The notes: generated by a model not told the origin, from the letters alone. DNA of 64,000 bases from JBCFAY01 sp038562375 (GCA_038562375.1 JBCFAY010000014.1:1-64000), one strand, 5' to 3'. Positions 1 to 8,516 are shown, counted from the stretch's first letter. Program-made: numbers and translations.

Positions 1-1
1 G

Positions 2-430
2 GTTCCGGGAAGCCGCGTGTTGGATTTGTGTTCGGGCTCAGGCAACCTCGGGTTTGAGGCGATCTCGCGGGGAGCTGCGCACGCCGTGCTGTGCGATCAA
101 AGCCGCTCCGCCGCGGAGCTGATCCGCAGGAATGCGGACAAGCTCGGTATAGCCGATCGCGTCACGATCGTCTGCTCCGACTATCGGCAGCTCCTTTTAA
201 GGAGCGATATTGAACCGTTCGACATCGTGTTCCTCGATCCTCCGTATGAATCGGATCTGGCGCACAAAGCCGCCGTGATGATATTGCAGCGGAATCTTTT
301 GAAAGAGGGCGGCCTCATCGCGATCGAGCACGACGCGGAACATGTGCCCCTGCCGGTTGCGGGACTCATGCGCATCCGGGATACCAGGCGATACGGTTCC
401 GTGCGCCTCTCGTTTGCGGAAAGGGAATGA
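2..430 (+). CDS. rsmD: 16S rRNA (guanine(966)-N2)-methyltransferase RsmD, 5'-truncated by window edge
   Basis: RsmD methylates N2 of a guanine in the 16S rRNA 3' major domain during 30S assembly, using S-adenosylmethionine. The reading frame is open from base 2, so the N-terminus lies outside the window. The first visible residues include the SAM-binding motif LDLCSGSGNLG, and the catalytic DPPY motif follows near base 237. It ends four bases before coaD, the ylbH-coaD order of Bacillus subtilis. A GTG at 17 would cut through the SAM motif and is not the start. Identification rests on the motifs and on the coaD neighbour. Confidence 0.93.
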   Translation, partial: VPGSRVLDLCSGSGNLGFEAISRGAAHAVLCDQSRSAAELIRRNADKLGIADRVTIVCSDYRQLLLRSDIEPFDIVFLDPPYESDLAHKAAVMILQRNLLKEGGLIAIEHDAEHVPLPVAGLMRIRDTRRYGSVRLSFAERE

Positions 431-434
431 ACCG

Positions 435-923
435 ATGAAAACAGGCATTTATCCCGGCAGTTTCGACCCGTTTACCGTCGGCCATCTCGATGTGCTCCGC
501 CGGGCGTGCGGTATGCTCGACCATGTATACGTAGCGGTTTTGAACAACCCCGCGAAAGAATCGTCTTTTTCGGTGGAAGAACGCATGGAACTCATCCGGG
601 TTGCGGTCGCTGAGGCAGGGCTTAAAAATGTACAAGCGACCAGCTTTGACGGTCTACTTGCCGAATTTGTGCGCCAACTCGGAGTGGGCTATATCGTCCG
701 CGGCCTTCGCGCGGTGACGGATTTTGAATACGAATTCCAGATCGACGCCATGAACAGAAGGCTTGCGCCCGATGTGGATACCGTTTATTTCATGGCGAAT
801 CCCGAGCATTCGTTTTTAAGTTCGCGCATGATCCGCGAGGTTGCCGCCTATGGCGGCTGCATCAGCGGGCTTGTTTCAGCGAAATCCGAAAAATTTATCG
901 CAGAAAGGTTGTCAAAGCGATGA
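435..923 (+). CDS. coaD: Phosphopantetheine adenylyltransferase
   Basis: CoaD transfers AMP from ATP to 4'-phosphopantetheine, the penultimate step of coenzyme A synthesis in the cytosol. The 162-residue product has the usual length. It shows the N-terminal GSFDPFTVGH nucleotidyltransferase signature (T/HxGH at residues 14-17), the VRGLRAVTDFEYE segment and the late SSRMIRE motif equivalent to ISSTxxR. The start at 435 follows a purine-rich site in the end of rsmD. It is probably co-transcribed with rsmD and with the following gene, whose ATG overlaps this stop codon (ATGA). Confidence 0.97.
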   Translation: MKTGIYPGSFDPFTVGHLDVLRRACGMLDHVYVAVLNNPAKESSFSVEERMELIRVAVAEAGLKNVQATSFDGLLAEFVRQLGVGYIVRGLRAVTDFEYEFQIDAMNRRLAPDVDTVYFMANPEHSFLSSRMIREVAAYGGCISGLVSAKSEKFIAERLSKR

Positions 924-1741
924 GCAATACGCAATCCATGCAGATTTTCAGCATCATCAGCAACATCGAGCAAATGCTCGAAAACAGCCCCAAGCCCAAG
1001 CTCGGCGGCGGCTCCAGACGGCTGGTGGATGTGGACGCGCTGTTCGATCTGCTCGGAGACCTCAAGGTAACGATCCCCGAGGATATCCGGCGCGCGAACA
1101 ATGTGAACCTCGAAGCCGAGAATATCATCGACGGCGCGAGCGAACATGCGCGCGAACTTGTCAAAGACGCGCAGGATCAGGCGGACGCCCTGCTTCGTGA
1201 GGCGAATCAGGAAGCGGCCGAAACCCTGGAGGAAGCCGAGCGCCGGTTTGAGGAATGCGTATCCGAGAACGCCGTGTTCTTGGAGGCTCAGAGGCGCGCG
1301 GAGCTGCTCGAGCGCAAGGCGGAGCGCAACGCGGTCCTCGTCTATGAGGGTGCAAAGCGGTATGCGGACGATATCCTCGCGGACTTAACGCGTTTCCTCG
1401 GCGAGTATCAGAGCCTGATCGGCAAAAACCGCGAGGAACTGGGCTTGCGCGAAGATCCGGAACTTGCCGCGCAGCAGCCGCAGAATGCGCCGAATCCCGT
1501 GCGTCAGGCGGCGCAGCCCGCGCCCGAACCGCAGCGACGCGCAGAGGCGGTCGAACAGGAGGAAGATGAGCCGCAGCGGCGTCCAAAGCGCGGCTGGTGG
1601 AAGCAAAAGGATGTCCAGGAGGACGAGTACGAGTTTGACGAGGACGATGAGAACTACGAGGAGGAGCCCGCTCCGCCCAAGACAAAACGCTTGTGGTTCA
1701 AACGCCCAAGGGAAATGGACGTCGACCTGGACGACGAATGA
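920..1741 (+). CDS. Coiled-coil protein with acidic C-terminal tail, function unknown
   Basis: The 273-residue product is not recognised with confidence. Residues about 50-170 are strongly helical and charged, rich in A, E, R and Q, like the peripheral-stalk (subunit E/H) proteins of V-type ATPases or DivIVA-like coiled coils. Residues 175-273 are low-complexity: a Pro/Gln/Ala stretch, a basic RRPKRGWWKQK patch, then a run of Asp/Glu. There is no signal peptide or membrane segment. It starts inside the coaD stop codon, so it is translationally coupled, and ends at a strong terminator. Similar coiled-coil genes after coaD in clostridia are often labelled ATPase without functional support. A scaffold or membrane-associated role is only a guess. 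Confidence 0.75.
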   Translation: MSNTQSMQIFSIISNIEQMLENSPKPKLGGGSRRLVDVDALFDLLGDLKVTIPEDIRRANNVNLEAENIIDGASEHARELVKDAQDQADALLREANQEAAETLEEAERRFEECVSENAVFLEAQRRAELLERKAERNAVLVYEGAKRYADDILADLTRFLGEYQSLIGKNREELGLREDPELAAQQPQNAPNPVRQAAQPAPEPQRRAEAVEQEEDEPQRRPKRGWWKQKDVQEDEYEFDEDDENYEEEPAPPKTKRLWFKRPREMDVDLDDE

Positions 1742-1753
1742 TGAAACAACAGC

Positions 1754-1780
1754 GGCGCGGGCTTTTTAGCCCGCGCCTTT
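1754..1780. terminator. Rho-independent terminator between convergent genes
   Basis: A perfect 10-bp GC-rich stem (1754-1763 with 1768-1777) closed by TTTT and followed by TTTA lies between the coaD operon and the 3' end of the opposing ylbJ gene. It can serve both strands. Confidence 0.85.
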
Positions 1781-2900
1781 ATGTCTTATGGCGCAGAAGG
1801 GCCCTGCGGCCTACCGCGAGCAGCAGCGCGACCACGCTTAGGCCGAGCGTCGACGCGATGAGGAGCATCAGTCCGGTCAGCGCGTTGTATTCAAACAGCG
1901 CCGGATCCCATTGCGCCATGGCGCTTGCGGCCTCGGGCGCGAGCAGGGGAAAGAGCACGAACGTGATCGCGCCGGAGAGGACGCTCTGAACCTGCTTGAG
2001 CGTGAGGTATTTAAACGGGTTCAGATCGATAAAAGCGAGCGATTGCATGAGCACGCAAAGCCCGCCGGCGGATACGGTCGCGGAGCAAAGCGCGGCGCGC
2101 CACTGCAAGGGCGCGCTCAAAGCGGCGATCTGGCGGCAACCGTTGGTCATCTCGATGCTGCCGATGAACATCGCGCGCGCCAGCTTGGGATCAAACCCGA
2201 TTGCCCGTTCGAGCGTGTCGAAGATCGGCAGGGCGAAAACCTTTGCGAGCACGGTCGTATCGATCAAAGCGATAATGACGATAAACAATACGATCGCGCC
2301 GCCGATGCGCAGCATCGCGAGCGCCCCGTCCGATATCGCGTCGGTAAGGTCGCGCCACGGGGAAAACTCCTTGGTCTCCCTCCGCTTCATCCGGGCGGAC
2401 GGCCCGGGCAGCGGCCGAAAGATCGAGAGCGCGGCGATCATCACCAGGGACGAGAGAAGGTGTCCCACGAGTATCGGCAGCGCGGCGCGCGCATCCTTGA
2501 GCATCCCGCTGCCGAGCGAGCCGATGATGAACATCGGGCTCGAAAAATTGCACAGCGCGGCGAAGCGTTCGGCCTGATCGCGGCTCATGGCGCGGTCCTC
2601 GAGCATCAGCGCGCACATGCGCGCGCCGGTGGGCGCGCCGGACATCGCGCTGATGAGCATTACCGACAGCCCGGCCGGAGGGATCTTGAAGAGCTTCGAA
2701 GCGCGTATGCGGGAAACCGCCGTGAGCGCGCCGGCCCGCTGGAGCATCGTCGTGCCGACGAAGAACGGGAACAGCGCCGGCACGACCATCTGCCACCACA
2801 GGGAGATGCCGTCACGGGCCGCCTGCATCGCTTCTTTTGAGAGCAGCACCAGCAGGCAGCAAAAGGCAAGGCTCAGTACGATCCCGACGCGTTTGGTCAT
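1779..2900 (-). CDS. ylbJ: Sporulation integral membrane protein YlbJ
   Basis: YlbJ is a polytopic membrane protein needed for normal spore cortex formation in Bacillus. Its transport substrate is not settled. The 373-residue product begins MTKRVGIVLSLAFCC with an ATG at 2900 behind a GGAGG site. It shows about eight hydrophobic segments, the MVVPALFPFFVG and SGAPTGARM signatures of the nucleoside-recognition/Gate-type family, and a C-terminal hydrophobic helix. The reading frame stays open far upstream, but that part is antisense to the patatin gene and lacks a ribosome site. It lies between coaD and a YlbK-like esterase, as in B. subtilis, but on the opposite strand. Confidence 0.9.
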   Translation of the reverse strand: MTKRVGIVLSLAFCCLLVLLSKEAMQAARDGISLWWQMVVPALFPFFVGTTMLQRAGALTAVSRIRASKLFKIPPAGLSVMLISAMSGAPTGARMCALMLEDRAMSRDQAERFAALCNFSSPMFIIGSLGSGMLKDARAALPILVGHLLSSLVMIAALSIFRPLPGPSARMKRRETKEFSPWRDLTDAISDGALAMLRIGGAIVLFIVIIALIDTTVLAKVFALPIFDTLERAIGFDPKLARAMFIGSIEMTNGCRQIAALSAPLQWRAALCSATVSAGGLCVLMQSLAFIDLNPFKYLTLKQVQSVLSGAITFVLFPLLAPEAASAMAQWDPALFEYNALTGLMLLIASTLGLSVVALLLAVGRRALLRHKT

Positions 2901-2996
2901 GGAAAAACCTCCGCATTTCACAGATGGAGGGTGCGATGTCATAGGACACATCGGTATATAGATATGTATGCGCAACCTAGAATATAGAAGGACGGG

Positions 2997-3959
2997 ATGT
3001 GGTTGGAAATGAACAATACGCGCAAAAAGGTCGGCGTCGCGCTCGGCTCGGGCAGCGCGAAAGGATTCGCGCATATCGGCGTGCTTCAGGTGCTCGCGGA
3101 AAAAGGGATTCCCATCGACATGATCGCCGGATCGAGCATGGGCGCGATCATCGGCGGGATCTACGCGTGCAACACGGATCTGCGACTTTTGACCAAGCTC
3201 ATCGCGGCGCTGAACCAGCGAAAATACTTCGACATTACCATCCGCCGGAACGGAGGCCTGTTGGGCGGCGAGCGGATGGAGCTGCTCATCAAGACGCTCA
3301 CGCATGACAAGAGCTTTTCCGAGCTTGAAATCCCGTTTTTCTGCGCCGCAACGGACGTGGAGACGGGCGAGCGGCTGATCCTTAAGGAGGGCAAGCTGTA
3401 CTCGGCAATCCGCGCGAGCATGTCCATCCCCGGCGTATTCGTGCCCGTGCAGCACGGCGCGCACCTTTGCGTCGACGGCGGCGTGCTCGACCGCGTCCCG
3501 TGCCGCCCGCTTTTGGAGGCGGGAGCCGACGTCGTTTTCGGCGTGGACGTCGGGAATCGCGGCGATTTTTCGCGCATTGAAAAAGGCTCCATCCGCGGGG
3601 TGCTGGACAATTGCCTCAATATTATGCAGTGGGAGATCACGAAGGAGCGCACCAAGGACGCGCATGTGATGATATGCCCCGATATCAAGAAGATGCGCGG
3701 ACTTTCAAACGGCCGTGTCGAGGAGGCTGTGGCGTTGGGAAGGCAGGCCGCCGAGGAAAAGCTCCCCGAAATGCTCCGGGCGCTCCGCGAAAACGGCATA
3801 CCTCTCCTTCCAACCAACGGCGACGACGACGGCGACGGGGAACTCGGGCGGTGCCGCCCCCTTCCCGGGACGGAGCAGCCGCAAGTTGTGCTGCCCGAGA
3901 TTGATGGTCCCGACGACGATGACGACGGGGAACTCGGGCGGTGCCGCCCCATCCCTTGA
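2997..3959 (+). CDS. Patatin-like phospholipase/esterase (YlbK/RssA family)
   Basis: A soluble serine acyl hydrolase of the patatin family. Visible motifs are the glycine-rich oxyanion loop (GSGSAKGFAHIGV, about residues 17-29), the GSSMG nucleophile elbow (Ser near residue 47) and the VDGG catalytic aspartate near residue 160. Together these make the Ser-Asp dyad. The expected domain ends near residue 270. The tail is odd: Asp-rich, with GELGRCRP occurring twice, encoded by an in-frame 90-bp duplication. ATG 2997 has AAGGA four bases upstream; ATG 3009 is an alternative start. It is divergent from ylbJ and corresponds in position to B. subtilis ylbK. The physiological substrate is unknown. 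Confidence 0.9.
   Translation: MWLEMNNTRKKVGVALGSGSAKGFAHIGVLQVLAEKGIPIDMIAGSSMGAIIGGIYACNTDLRLLTKLIAALNQRKYFDITIRRNGGLLGGERMELLIKTLTHDKSFSELEIPFFCAATDVETGERLILKEGKLYSAIRASMSIPGVFVPVQHGAHLCVDGGVLDRVPCRPLLEAGADVVFGVDVGNRGDFSRIEKGSIRGVLDNCLNIMQWEITKERTKDAHVMICPDIKKMRGLSNGRVEEAVALGRQAAEEKLPEMLRALRENGIPLLPTNGDDDGDGELGRCRPLPGTEQPQVVLPEIDGPDDDDDGELGRCRPIP
3821..3950 (+). repeat. Direct repeat (90-bp period) in the 3' end of the patatin gene
   Basis: Bases 3821-3860 and 3911-3950 match at 38 of 40 positions. Both encode an Asp-rich run followed by GELGRCRP. The period is exactly 90 bases, so the repeat is in frame and lengthens the protein tail by about one and a half 30-residue units. Confidence 0.9.
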
Positions 3960-4005
3960 TCGCGCCTGCTCCGGCACGGCTTTAGGGAATAATCGATCGT
4001 TGCTT

Positions 4006-4044
4006 AAGGGGAGACGAACCCCGCAGGTTCGTCTCCCCTTGATT
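4006..4044. terminator. Bidirectional terminator between patatin gene and tmcAL
   Basis: A perfect 15-bp inverted repeat (4006-4020 with 4026-4040, loop CCGCA) has AA on the left and TT on the right and is followed by a T-rich stretch. It lies between two convergent genes. Confidence 0.85.
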
Positions 4045-4055
4045 TGACACCCGGG

Positions 4056-5273
4056 TTATTCAACGACGAGCACGCGCTCCTTCATCTCCTCGACGCAGGG
4101 GATCCCCCGGCCGATTGCGCAGATCCGTTTCGCGCGCTCGTCCACGGCGAATACCTTGCGCGCCTTTTCGCTGAGGCTTTCGAAATCCTCGCCGCGCATC
4201 AAAACCGGCAGGCGCGCCGCCTCGCAGAGCGCGCGAACGAGCCGCTTTGCATCCTTCTTCATGCCGAGCACGCGAAGGTACTGCGCGCCGGGGTCTTCCG
4301 ACGCGCTTTTCTGCAGCGCGTTGTCGATATCGAGCAGCGCGCCGCAGCAGATGCGCTTGAGCCGCGCGAGCGTGTAGCGCTTGCTCTTGAGCCTGACGAG
4401 GAGCTCCTCATAGCTTGCCGCCTCCCTGCAGGCGCGATAGAGGGCGTTTTCAAGGCCTTCGGAAACCTCGGGGAGCTCTCTGAGCCTCGCGCGGTCCATC
4501 GCCCGGAGCGCATAGAGGAAGCAATCGGAAAGCCGTGCATCGGTGAGTATTCCCTGTCCGCCCCGCAGAGCCGATTCGATATCGGCGCGCACATGCTCCG
4601 GCAGCGGCGAAAGCGCCCGGTCGTCCCCCGCTTTTAAAGCGGCGCGCACGGCGCTGGCGGATGCGCTTGGACCCTGAATCGCCGGATCATGATGGCCCGC
4701 GCCCCTGCGAAGAATAGGCACGGACACAACATCTGGCGCATATTGCCTGAGCGCGCGCAGATATTCAAGGCCCAGAACGCCGTTTGGATTCTGCAAAACC
4801 CTGAGCAGTTTCGGATCGAGCCCGCAGGCGCGGCGCGCCTCGTCCTGCGCGCGCGGGAAGGACTTTCCGCTCGACAGATGCCCCTTAAGCGCATCGATAT
4901 AATGCGGTTCCTCGATGGAGAGAGCCGCTTCGCATTGCATCAAATCCTCGAGCGAATCCGTTTCGCAGCCAAACCCCAAATGCGTCAGCAGCCCGGTTCC
5001 TGCAAGTGTCGCGACCGCGCCCTGCGCGAAGCGCTGCGCACAGGAAACGGCGCACACGGTCGGGAGCTCAAGCACGATATCCGCGCCCGCCTCGAGCGCC
5101 CAGCGCGCGCGCAGCCTTTTGTCGAAAGACGCCGGTTCTCCGCGCTGCACGAACTCGCCGCTCATCGCGACGATGACCGCATCCGCGCCGCTGCATTGAC
5201 GCGTTTGCTCCAAATGGTATTGGTGCCCGTTATGGAATGGGTTGTATTCTGCAATAATTCCTGCAATTTTCAT
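4056..5273 (-). CDS. tmcAL: tRNA(Met) cytidine acetate ligase TmcAL (YlbM)
   Basis: TmcAL activates acetate with ATP to acetylate the wobble cytidine of elongator tRNA-Met (ac4C34), preventing misreading of AUA. The 405-residue length fits the family. The N-terminus MKIAGIIAEYNPFHNGH contains the HxGH-type nucleotidyltransferase motif, followed by a segment with MSGEFVQRGEPA. The ATG at 5273 follows a GGAGG-like site. It is divergent from pta, which is notable because acetate is the substrate here and pta-ackA make acetate. The ylbM position in the ylb block matches B. subtilis. Confidence 0.93.
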   Translation of the reverse strand: MKIAGIIAEYNPFHNGHQYHLEQTRQCSGADAVIVAMSGEFVQRGEPASFDKRLRARWALEAGADIVLELPTVCAVSCAQRFAQGAVATLAGTGLLTHLGFGCETDSLEDLMQCEAALSIEEPHYIDALKGHLSSGKSFPRAQDEARRACGLDPKLLRVLQNPNGVLGLEYLRALRQYAPDVVSVPILRRGAGHHDPAIQGPSASASAVRAALKAGDDRALSPLPEHVRADIESALRGGQGILTDARLSDCFLYALRAMDRARLRELPEVSEGLENALYRACREAASYEELLVRLKSKRYTLARLKRICCGALLDIDNALQKSASEDPGAQYLRVLGMKKDAKRLVRALCEAARLPVLMRGEDFESLSEKARKVFAVDERAKRICAIGRGIPCVEEMKERVLVVE

Positions 5274-5411
5274 CAGGAGCCCTCCAGGCCTGATTTTGTC
5301 GGGGTATTCTCACAAATCCAGTATATCACGGGGGATTCGCGTGAGGAATTCCCTGAGGAAGAAATTTCGTTATTATTTTTGCAATTCATCAATGCATTTT
5401 AGAAACAACTA

Positions 5412-5420
5412 TGGTATAAT
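5412..5420 (+). promoter_or_regulatory. Extended -10 promoter for pta-ackA
   Basis: TGG followed by TATAAT (5415-5420) gives an extended -10 element. No good -35 hexamer is seen at the right distance. The transcript would carry a leader of about 70 bases before pta. The tmcAL-pta gap is locally AT-rich. Confidence 0.6.
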
Positions 5421-5495
5421 TCAAACGGCTAATTTATCACAAATAATAGAACGGTGTCAGATAGGGATACTATGTTCTGAAAGGAGCCCGTTTTC

Positions 5496-6497
5496 ATGTC
5501 AATTGTCGACCGAATTAAACAACAGGCCAAATCGGATCCAAAGCACATTTTGCTCCCGGAAGGGACGGAGCCGCGCACGCTTCAGGCTGCCGCTTTGATC
5601 AGGGATCAGGGCATCGCGAAGCTTACGCTGCTGGGGGATAAGGATAAGATTCAGGAAGCGGCAAAAAAACTCGGCGTCAATATCGACGGCATCGGCATCG
5701 TCGATCCCGGGAAGAGCGAGGATCTTGACCGCTACTGTGAACAATATTATACGATGCGCAAGGAGAAAGGCGTAACCCTCGAAAAGGCACAGGCCGCGAT
5801 GAAGGATACGCTTTTTTTTGCGTGCATGATGGTCAACGAAGGCAAGGCGGACGGCATGGTCGCCGGCGCGATCAACACGACCGGGGATACCCTGCGTCCG
5901 GGCCTGCAGATCATCAAGATGAAGCAAGGCACCTCGGTGATCTCGAGCTGCTTCATTATGGATCTGCATAAAAGCGGCTTTGGCGAAAACGGGATTCTTA
6001 TTTTTGGGGATTGCGCGATCAACCCCGTGCCCACGGCGGAACAGCTTGCGCATATCGCGATCTCCACGGCACAGACCGGCCGCGCGCTCGCGGGCATCGC
6101 CCCGCGCGTTGCGATGCTGTCTTTCTCCACCAAAGGAAGCGGGAAGCACGAACTGGTGGACAAGGTCACCGAGGCGACGAGGATCGCCAAAGAGCTTGCG
6201 CCGGATTTGATGATAGACGGCGAGCTTCAGGCGGACGCCGCGCTGGTCGAGACGGTCGGCAAGCTCAAAGCGCCGGGCAGCCCTGTTGCCGGACAGGCCA
6301 ACGTGCTCATCTTCCCGGATCTGCAGTCGGGCAACATCGGCTATAAGCTCGTGCAGCGGCTCGCGGGCGCGGAGGCCACGGGCCCGATCAGCCAGGGATT
6401 CCGAAAACCCATCAACGATCTTTCGCGCGGCTGCAGCGTAGAGGATATCGTATCGGTGGTCGCAATTACAGCTGTGCAGGCGCAGCAGGAAGATTAA
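5496..6497 (+). CDS. pta: Phosphate acetyltransferase
   Basis: Pta converts acetyl-CoA and phosphate to acetyl phosphate and CoA, the first step of the ATP-yielding acetate pathway. The 333-residue product has the single-domain PTA_PTB size found in Firmicutes, without the DRTGG domain of the long enterobacterial form. It includes the conserved segments MVNEGKADGMVAGA and GDCAINPVP near residues 110 and 170. The start follows AAAGGAG. It is 12 bases upstream of ackA and surely in one operon with it. Confidence 0.97.
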   Translation: MSIVDRIKQQAKSDPKHILLPEGTEPRTLQAAALIRDQGIAKLTLLGDKDKIQEAAKKLGVNIDGIGIVDPGKSEDLDRYCEQYYTMRKEKGVTLEKAQAAMKDTLFFACMMVNEGKADGMVAGAINTTGDTLRPGLQIIKMKQGTSVISSCFIMDLHKSGFGENGILIFGDCAINPVPTAEQLAHIAISTAQTGRALAGIAPRVAMLSFSTKGSGKHELVDKVTEATRIAKELAPDLMIDGELQADAALVETVGKLKAPGSPVAGQANVLIFPDLQSGNIGYKLVQRLAGAEATGPISQGFRKPINDLSRGCSVEDIVSVVAITAVQAQQED

Positions 6498-6509
6498 GGG
6501 GGTATCACA

Positions 6510-7712
6510 ATGAAAATACTTGTTATCAACGCGGGCAGTTCCTCGCTCAAATATCAGCTCATCGATCTTGAAGGCAGCGCCGTTATCGCAAAAGGGCTCT
6601 GCGAGCGCATCGGCATCGGCGGATCGCTGCTCAAGTTCAAGGCGTCCAACGGACAGGCCTACGAAGTGCAAAAGGACATGAAGGATCATACCGACGCGAT
6701 CCGCATGGTGGTCGACGCTCTGATCGATCCGAACCGCGGCGTGATCGCGAGCATGGACGAGATCGGCGCGGTCGGGCACCGCGTGGTGCACGGCGGGGAG
6801 CGCTTCAGCGGATCGGTTCGCATTGACGACGAGGTGATCAACACCCTCGAGGAGATGATCGTGCTGGCGCCTTTGCATAACCCGGCGAACCTCAAGGGGA
6901 TTCGTGCCTGTCAGGCGATCATGCCGAACGTGCCGATGGTCGGCGTGTTCGATACCGCGTTCCACCAGAGCATGCCGCGGGAGGCGTTCCTCTACGCGCT
7001 GCCGTATGAAGCGTATCAGGATCTGATGATCCGCCGCTACGGGTTCCACGGCACCTCGCACTATTACGTATCTTCCCGCGCGACCGAGCTCTTGGGACTT
7101 CCCGTGGAGCAGACCCGCGTGATTACCTGCCATCTCGGCAACGGCTCGAGCATCGCGGCGGTAAAGGGCGGCAAATCCATGGATACCTCGATGGGCTTCA
7201 CGCCGCTCGCAGGCGTGCCGATGGGCACGCGCTGCGGCGATATCGATCCCGCGATCGTACCTTACCTGATGGAGCGCAAAGGCCTTAACTGCGACCAGGT
7301 CTGCGCGTACATGAACAAGGAGAGCGGCGTCTACGGCGTCTCCGGCGTATCGAGCGATTTCAGGGATCTCAAGAAGGCAGCCCAGGAGGGCAATGAGCGC
7401 GCGGCGATTGCCGTTGAGAACTTCGCATACAATGTGAAGAAGTACATCGGCTCATATGCGGCAGTGATGAACGGCGTGGACGCGATCGTATTTACTGCGG
7501 GCGTCGGCGAGAACGACGGCAGCGTGCGCGAGAAGATCCTTACGGGACTTGATTACCTCGGCGTCGACATGGATTTTGAGAAGAACCGCACCGCCCCGAA
7601 CGGCGTGGAAATCGAGATCACGAAGCCGACGAGCCGCGTCAAAGTCTACGTGATCCCGACGGACGAAGAAATGGTGATCGCACAAGATACGGCGAGGCTT
7701 GCCGCCAAATAA
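6510..7712 (+). CDS. ackA: Acetate kinase
   Basis: AckA transfers phosphate from acetyl phosphate to ADP, giving ATP and acetate in fermentation. The 400-residue product begins with the ASKHA signature MKILVINAGSSSLKYQL and carries GHRVVHGG near residue 90, the catalytic region FDTAFHQ near residue 148 and HLGNGSS near residue 208. It follows pta with a GGGGG ribosome site. The pta-ackA pair sits between tmcAL and yceD, genes that are adjacent in B. subtilis, so it interrupts the ancestral ylb block. Confidence 0.98.
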   Translation: MKILVINAGSSSLKYQLIDLEGSAVIAKGLCERIGIGGSLLKFKASNGQAYEVQKDMKDHTDAIRMVVDALIDPNRGVIASMDEIGAVGHRVVHGGERFSGSVRIDDEVINTLEEMIVLAPLHNPANLKGIRACQAIMPNVPMVGVFDTAFHQSMPREAFLYALPYEAYQDLMIRRYGFHGTSHYYVSSRATELLGLPVEQTRVITCHLGNGSSIAAVKGGKSMDTSMGFTPLAGVPMGTRCGDIDPAIVPYLMERKGLNCDQVCAYMNKESGVYGVSGVSSDFRDLKKAAQEGNERAAIAVENFAYNVKKYIGSYAAVMNGVDAIVFTAGVGENDGSVREKILTGLDYLGVDMDFEKNRTAPNGVEIEITKPTSRVKVYVIPTDEEMVIAQDTARLAAK

Positions 7713-7717
7713 ACCTG

Positions 7718-7746
7718 TTGACAAAAACCTGCCCAGACGATAAAAT
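7718..7746 (+). promoter_or_regulatory. Sigma-A-type promoter for yceD-rpmF
   Basis: A consensus -35 TTGACA (7718-7723) is separated by 17 bases from -10 TAAAAT (7741-7746), directly after ackA. It makes a leader of about 25 bases for yceD. Confidence 0.85.
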
Positions 7747-7775
7747 ACTCGATGGTTGACTTTTGAGGTGAGGGC

Positions 7776-8291
7776 ATGAAGCTCAACGTATCAAGCGAGC
7801 TGAAACAGCCGGGCAAGGTGAGCGAACGCGAGCTGAGCGAACGGCTTCCGGCAATGGAGTATCTGGGCAGAACGATCGAGTTCGCCGCCCCGGTAATTTT
7901 GAAGTTTGCGTGCTCCTTCGACGGAAAAGGGATCGGGCTGAAAGGCGTGCTCACAACGGCGGTTCTGACCGAGTGCGCAAGGTGCACAAAGCTCATGACC
8001 GAACCGATCGAAGTCGATTTCGAGGAGCGTTTTGTAAAAGAGAAGACCGACGAGGAATCGGAGGACTATCTGTTTTCGGGCGAAACGCTGGACCTAGACG
8101 ACATGGTTCAGACGAACATCTTCCTGAACCTGCCGCTTTCAAGCGTATGCAGCGCGGACTGCCGGGGATTGTGCGGCGTCTGCGGATGTGATCTGAATAT
8201 TGCGCAGTGTTCCTGCGTGAAAGAAGCCGAACCGCGAAAGGGCGCGCTTTCTGAACTGGAACAGCTGTTGAGCGAGAATAAGGAGGTGTAA
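7776..8291 (+). CDS. YceD/DUF177 family protein (YlbN)
   Basis: The YceD family is almost always encoded directly before rpmF. In plants and Escherichia coli it is linked to 23S rRNA accumulation. The 171-residue product has the usual two cysteine clusters: CARC near residue 68, and near residue 130 a cysteine-rich segment reading CSADCRGLCGVCGCDL, followed by CSC. These may bind a metal. It begins at ATG 7776 after GAGGTGAG and is separated from rpmF by two bases. The promoter at 7718 makes it the first gene of its unit. Confidence 0.9.
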   Translation: MKLNVSSELKQPGKVSERELSERLPAMEYLGRTIEFAAPVILKFACSFDGKGIGLKGVLTTAVLTECARCTKLMTEPIEVDFEERFVKEKTDEESEDYLFSGETLDLDDMVQTNIFLNLPLSSVCSADCRGLCGVCGCDLNIAQCSCVKEAEPRKGALSELEQLLSENKEV

Positions 8292-8293
8292 TC

Positions 8294-8500
8294 ATGGCGG
8301 TTCCCAAGAGAAAAACATCAAAAGCGCGGCGCGATTCACGCAGGTCGGCCAACTGGAAGCTTTCCATTCCCGGCATCGTGGAGTGCTCGCAATGCCATCA
8401 GCCCAAACTTGCGCACAGGGTTTGCAAGAAGTGCGGCTATTATGACGGCAGAGTTGCGATCAGCGTCGAAAAAGACGGCAATGCCAAGGCCAAAGCTTAA
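8294..8500 (+). CDS. rpmF: 50S ribosomal protein L32 (zinc-binding type)
   Basis: A structural protein of the large subunit. The 68-residue product starts MAVPKRKTSKARRDSRR, as in typical L32, and keeps both zinc knuckles (CSQC and CKKC, about residues 36-53), so it is the zinc-containing form. A GGAGGTG site lies in the end of yceD. A terminator follows at 8517. Confidence 0.98.
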   Translation: MAVPKRKTSKARRDSRRSANWKLSIPGIVECSQCHQPKLAHRVCKKCGYYDGRVAISVEKDGNAKAKA

Positions 8501-8516
8501 AGATCAGAATCGTTGG

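Noticed and set aside
1911..2840. 309-codon open frame on the plus strand
   Set aside because: Antisense to ylbJ; Arg/His/Glu-rich shadow without family features.
5499..7133. 544-codon open frame on the minus strand
   Set aside because: It is fully antisense to pta and ackA, is rich in His/Arg/Asp as expected of a shadow frame in GC-rich DNA, and has no ribosome site.
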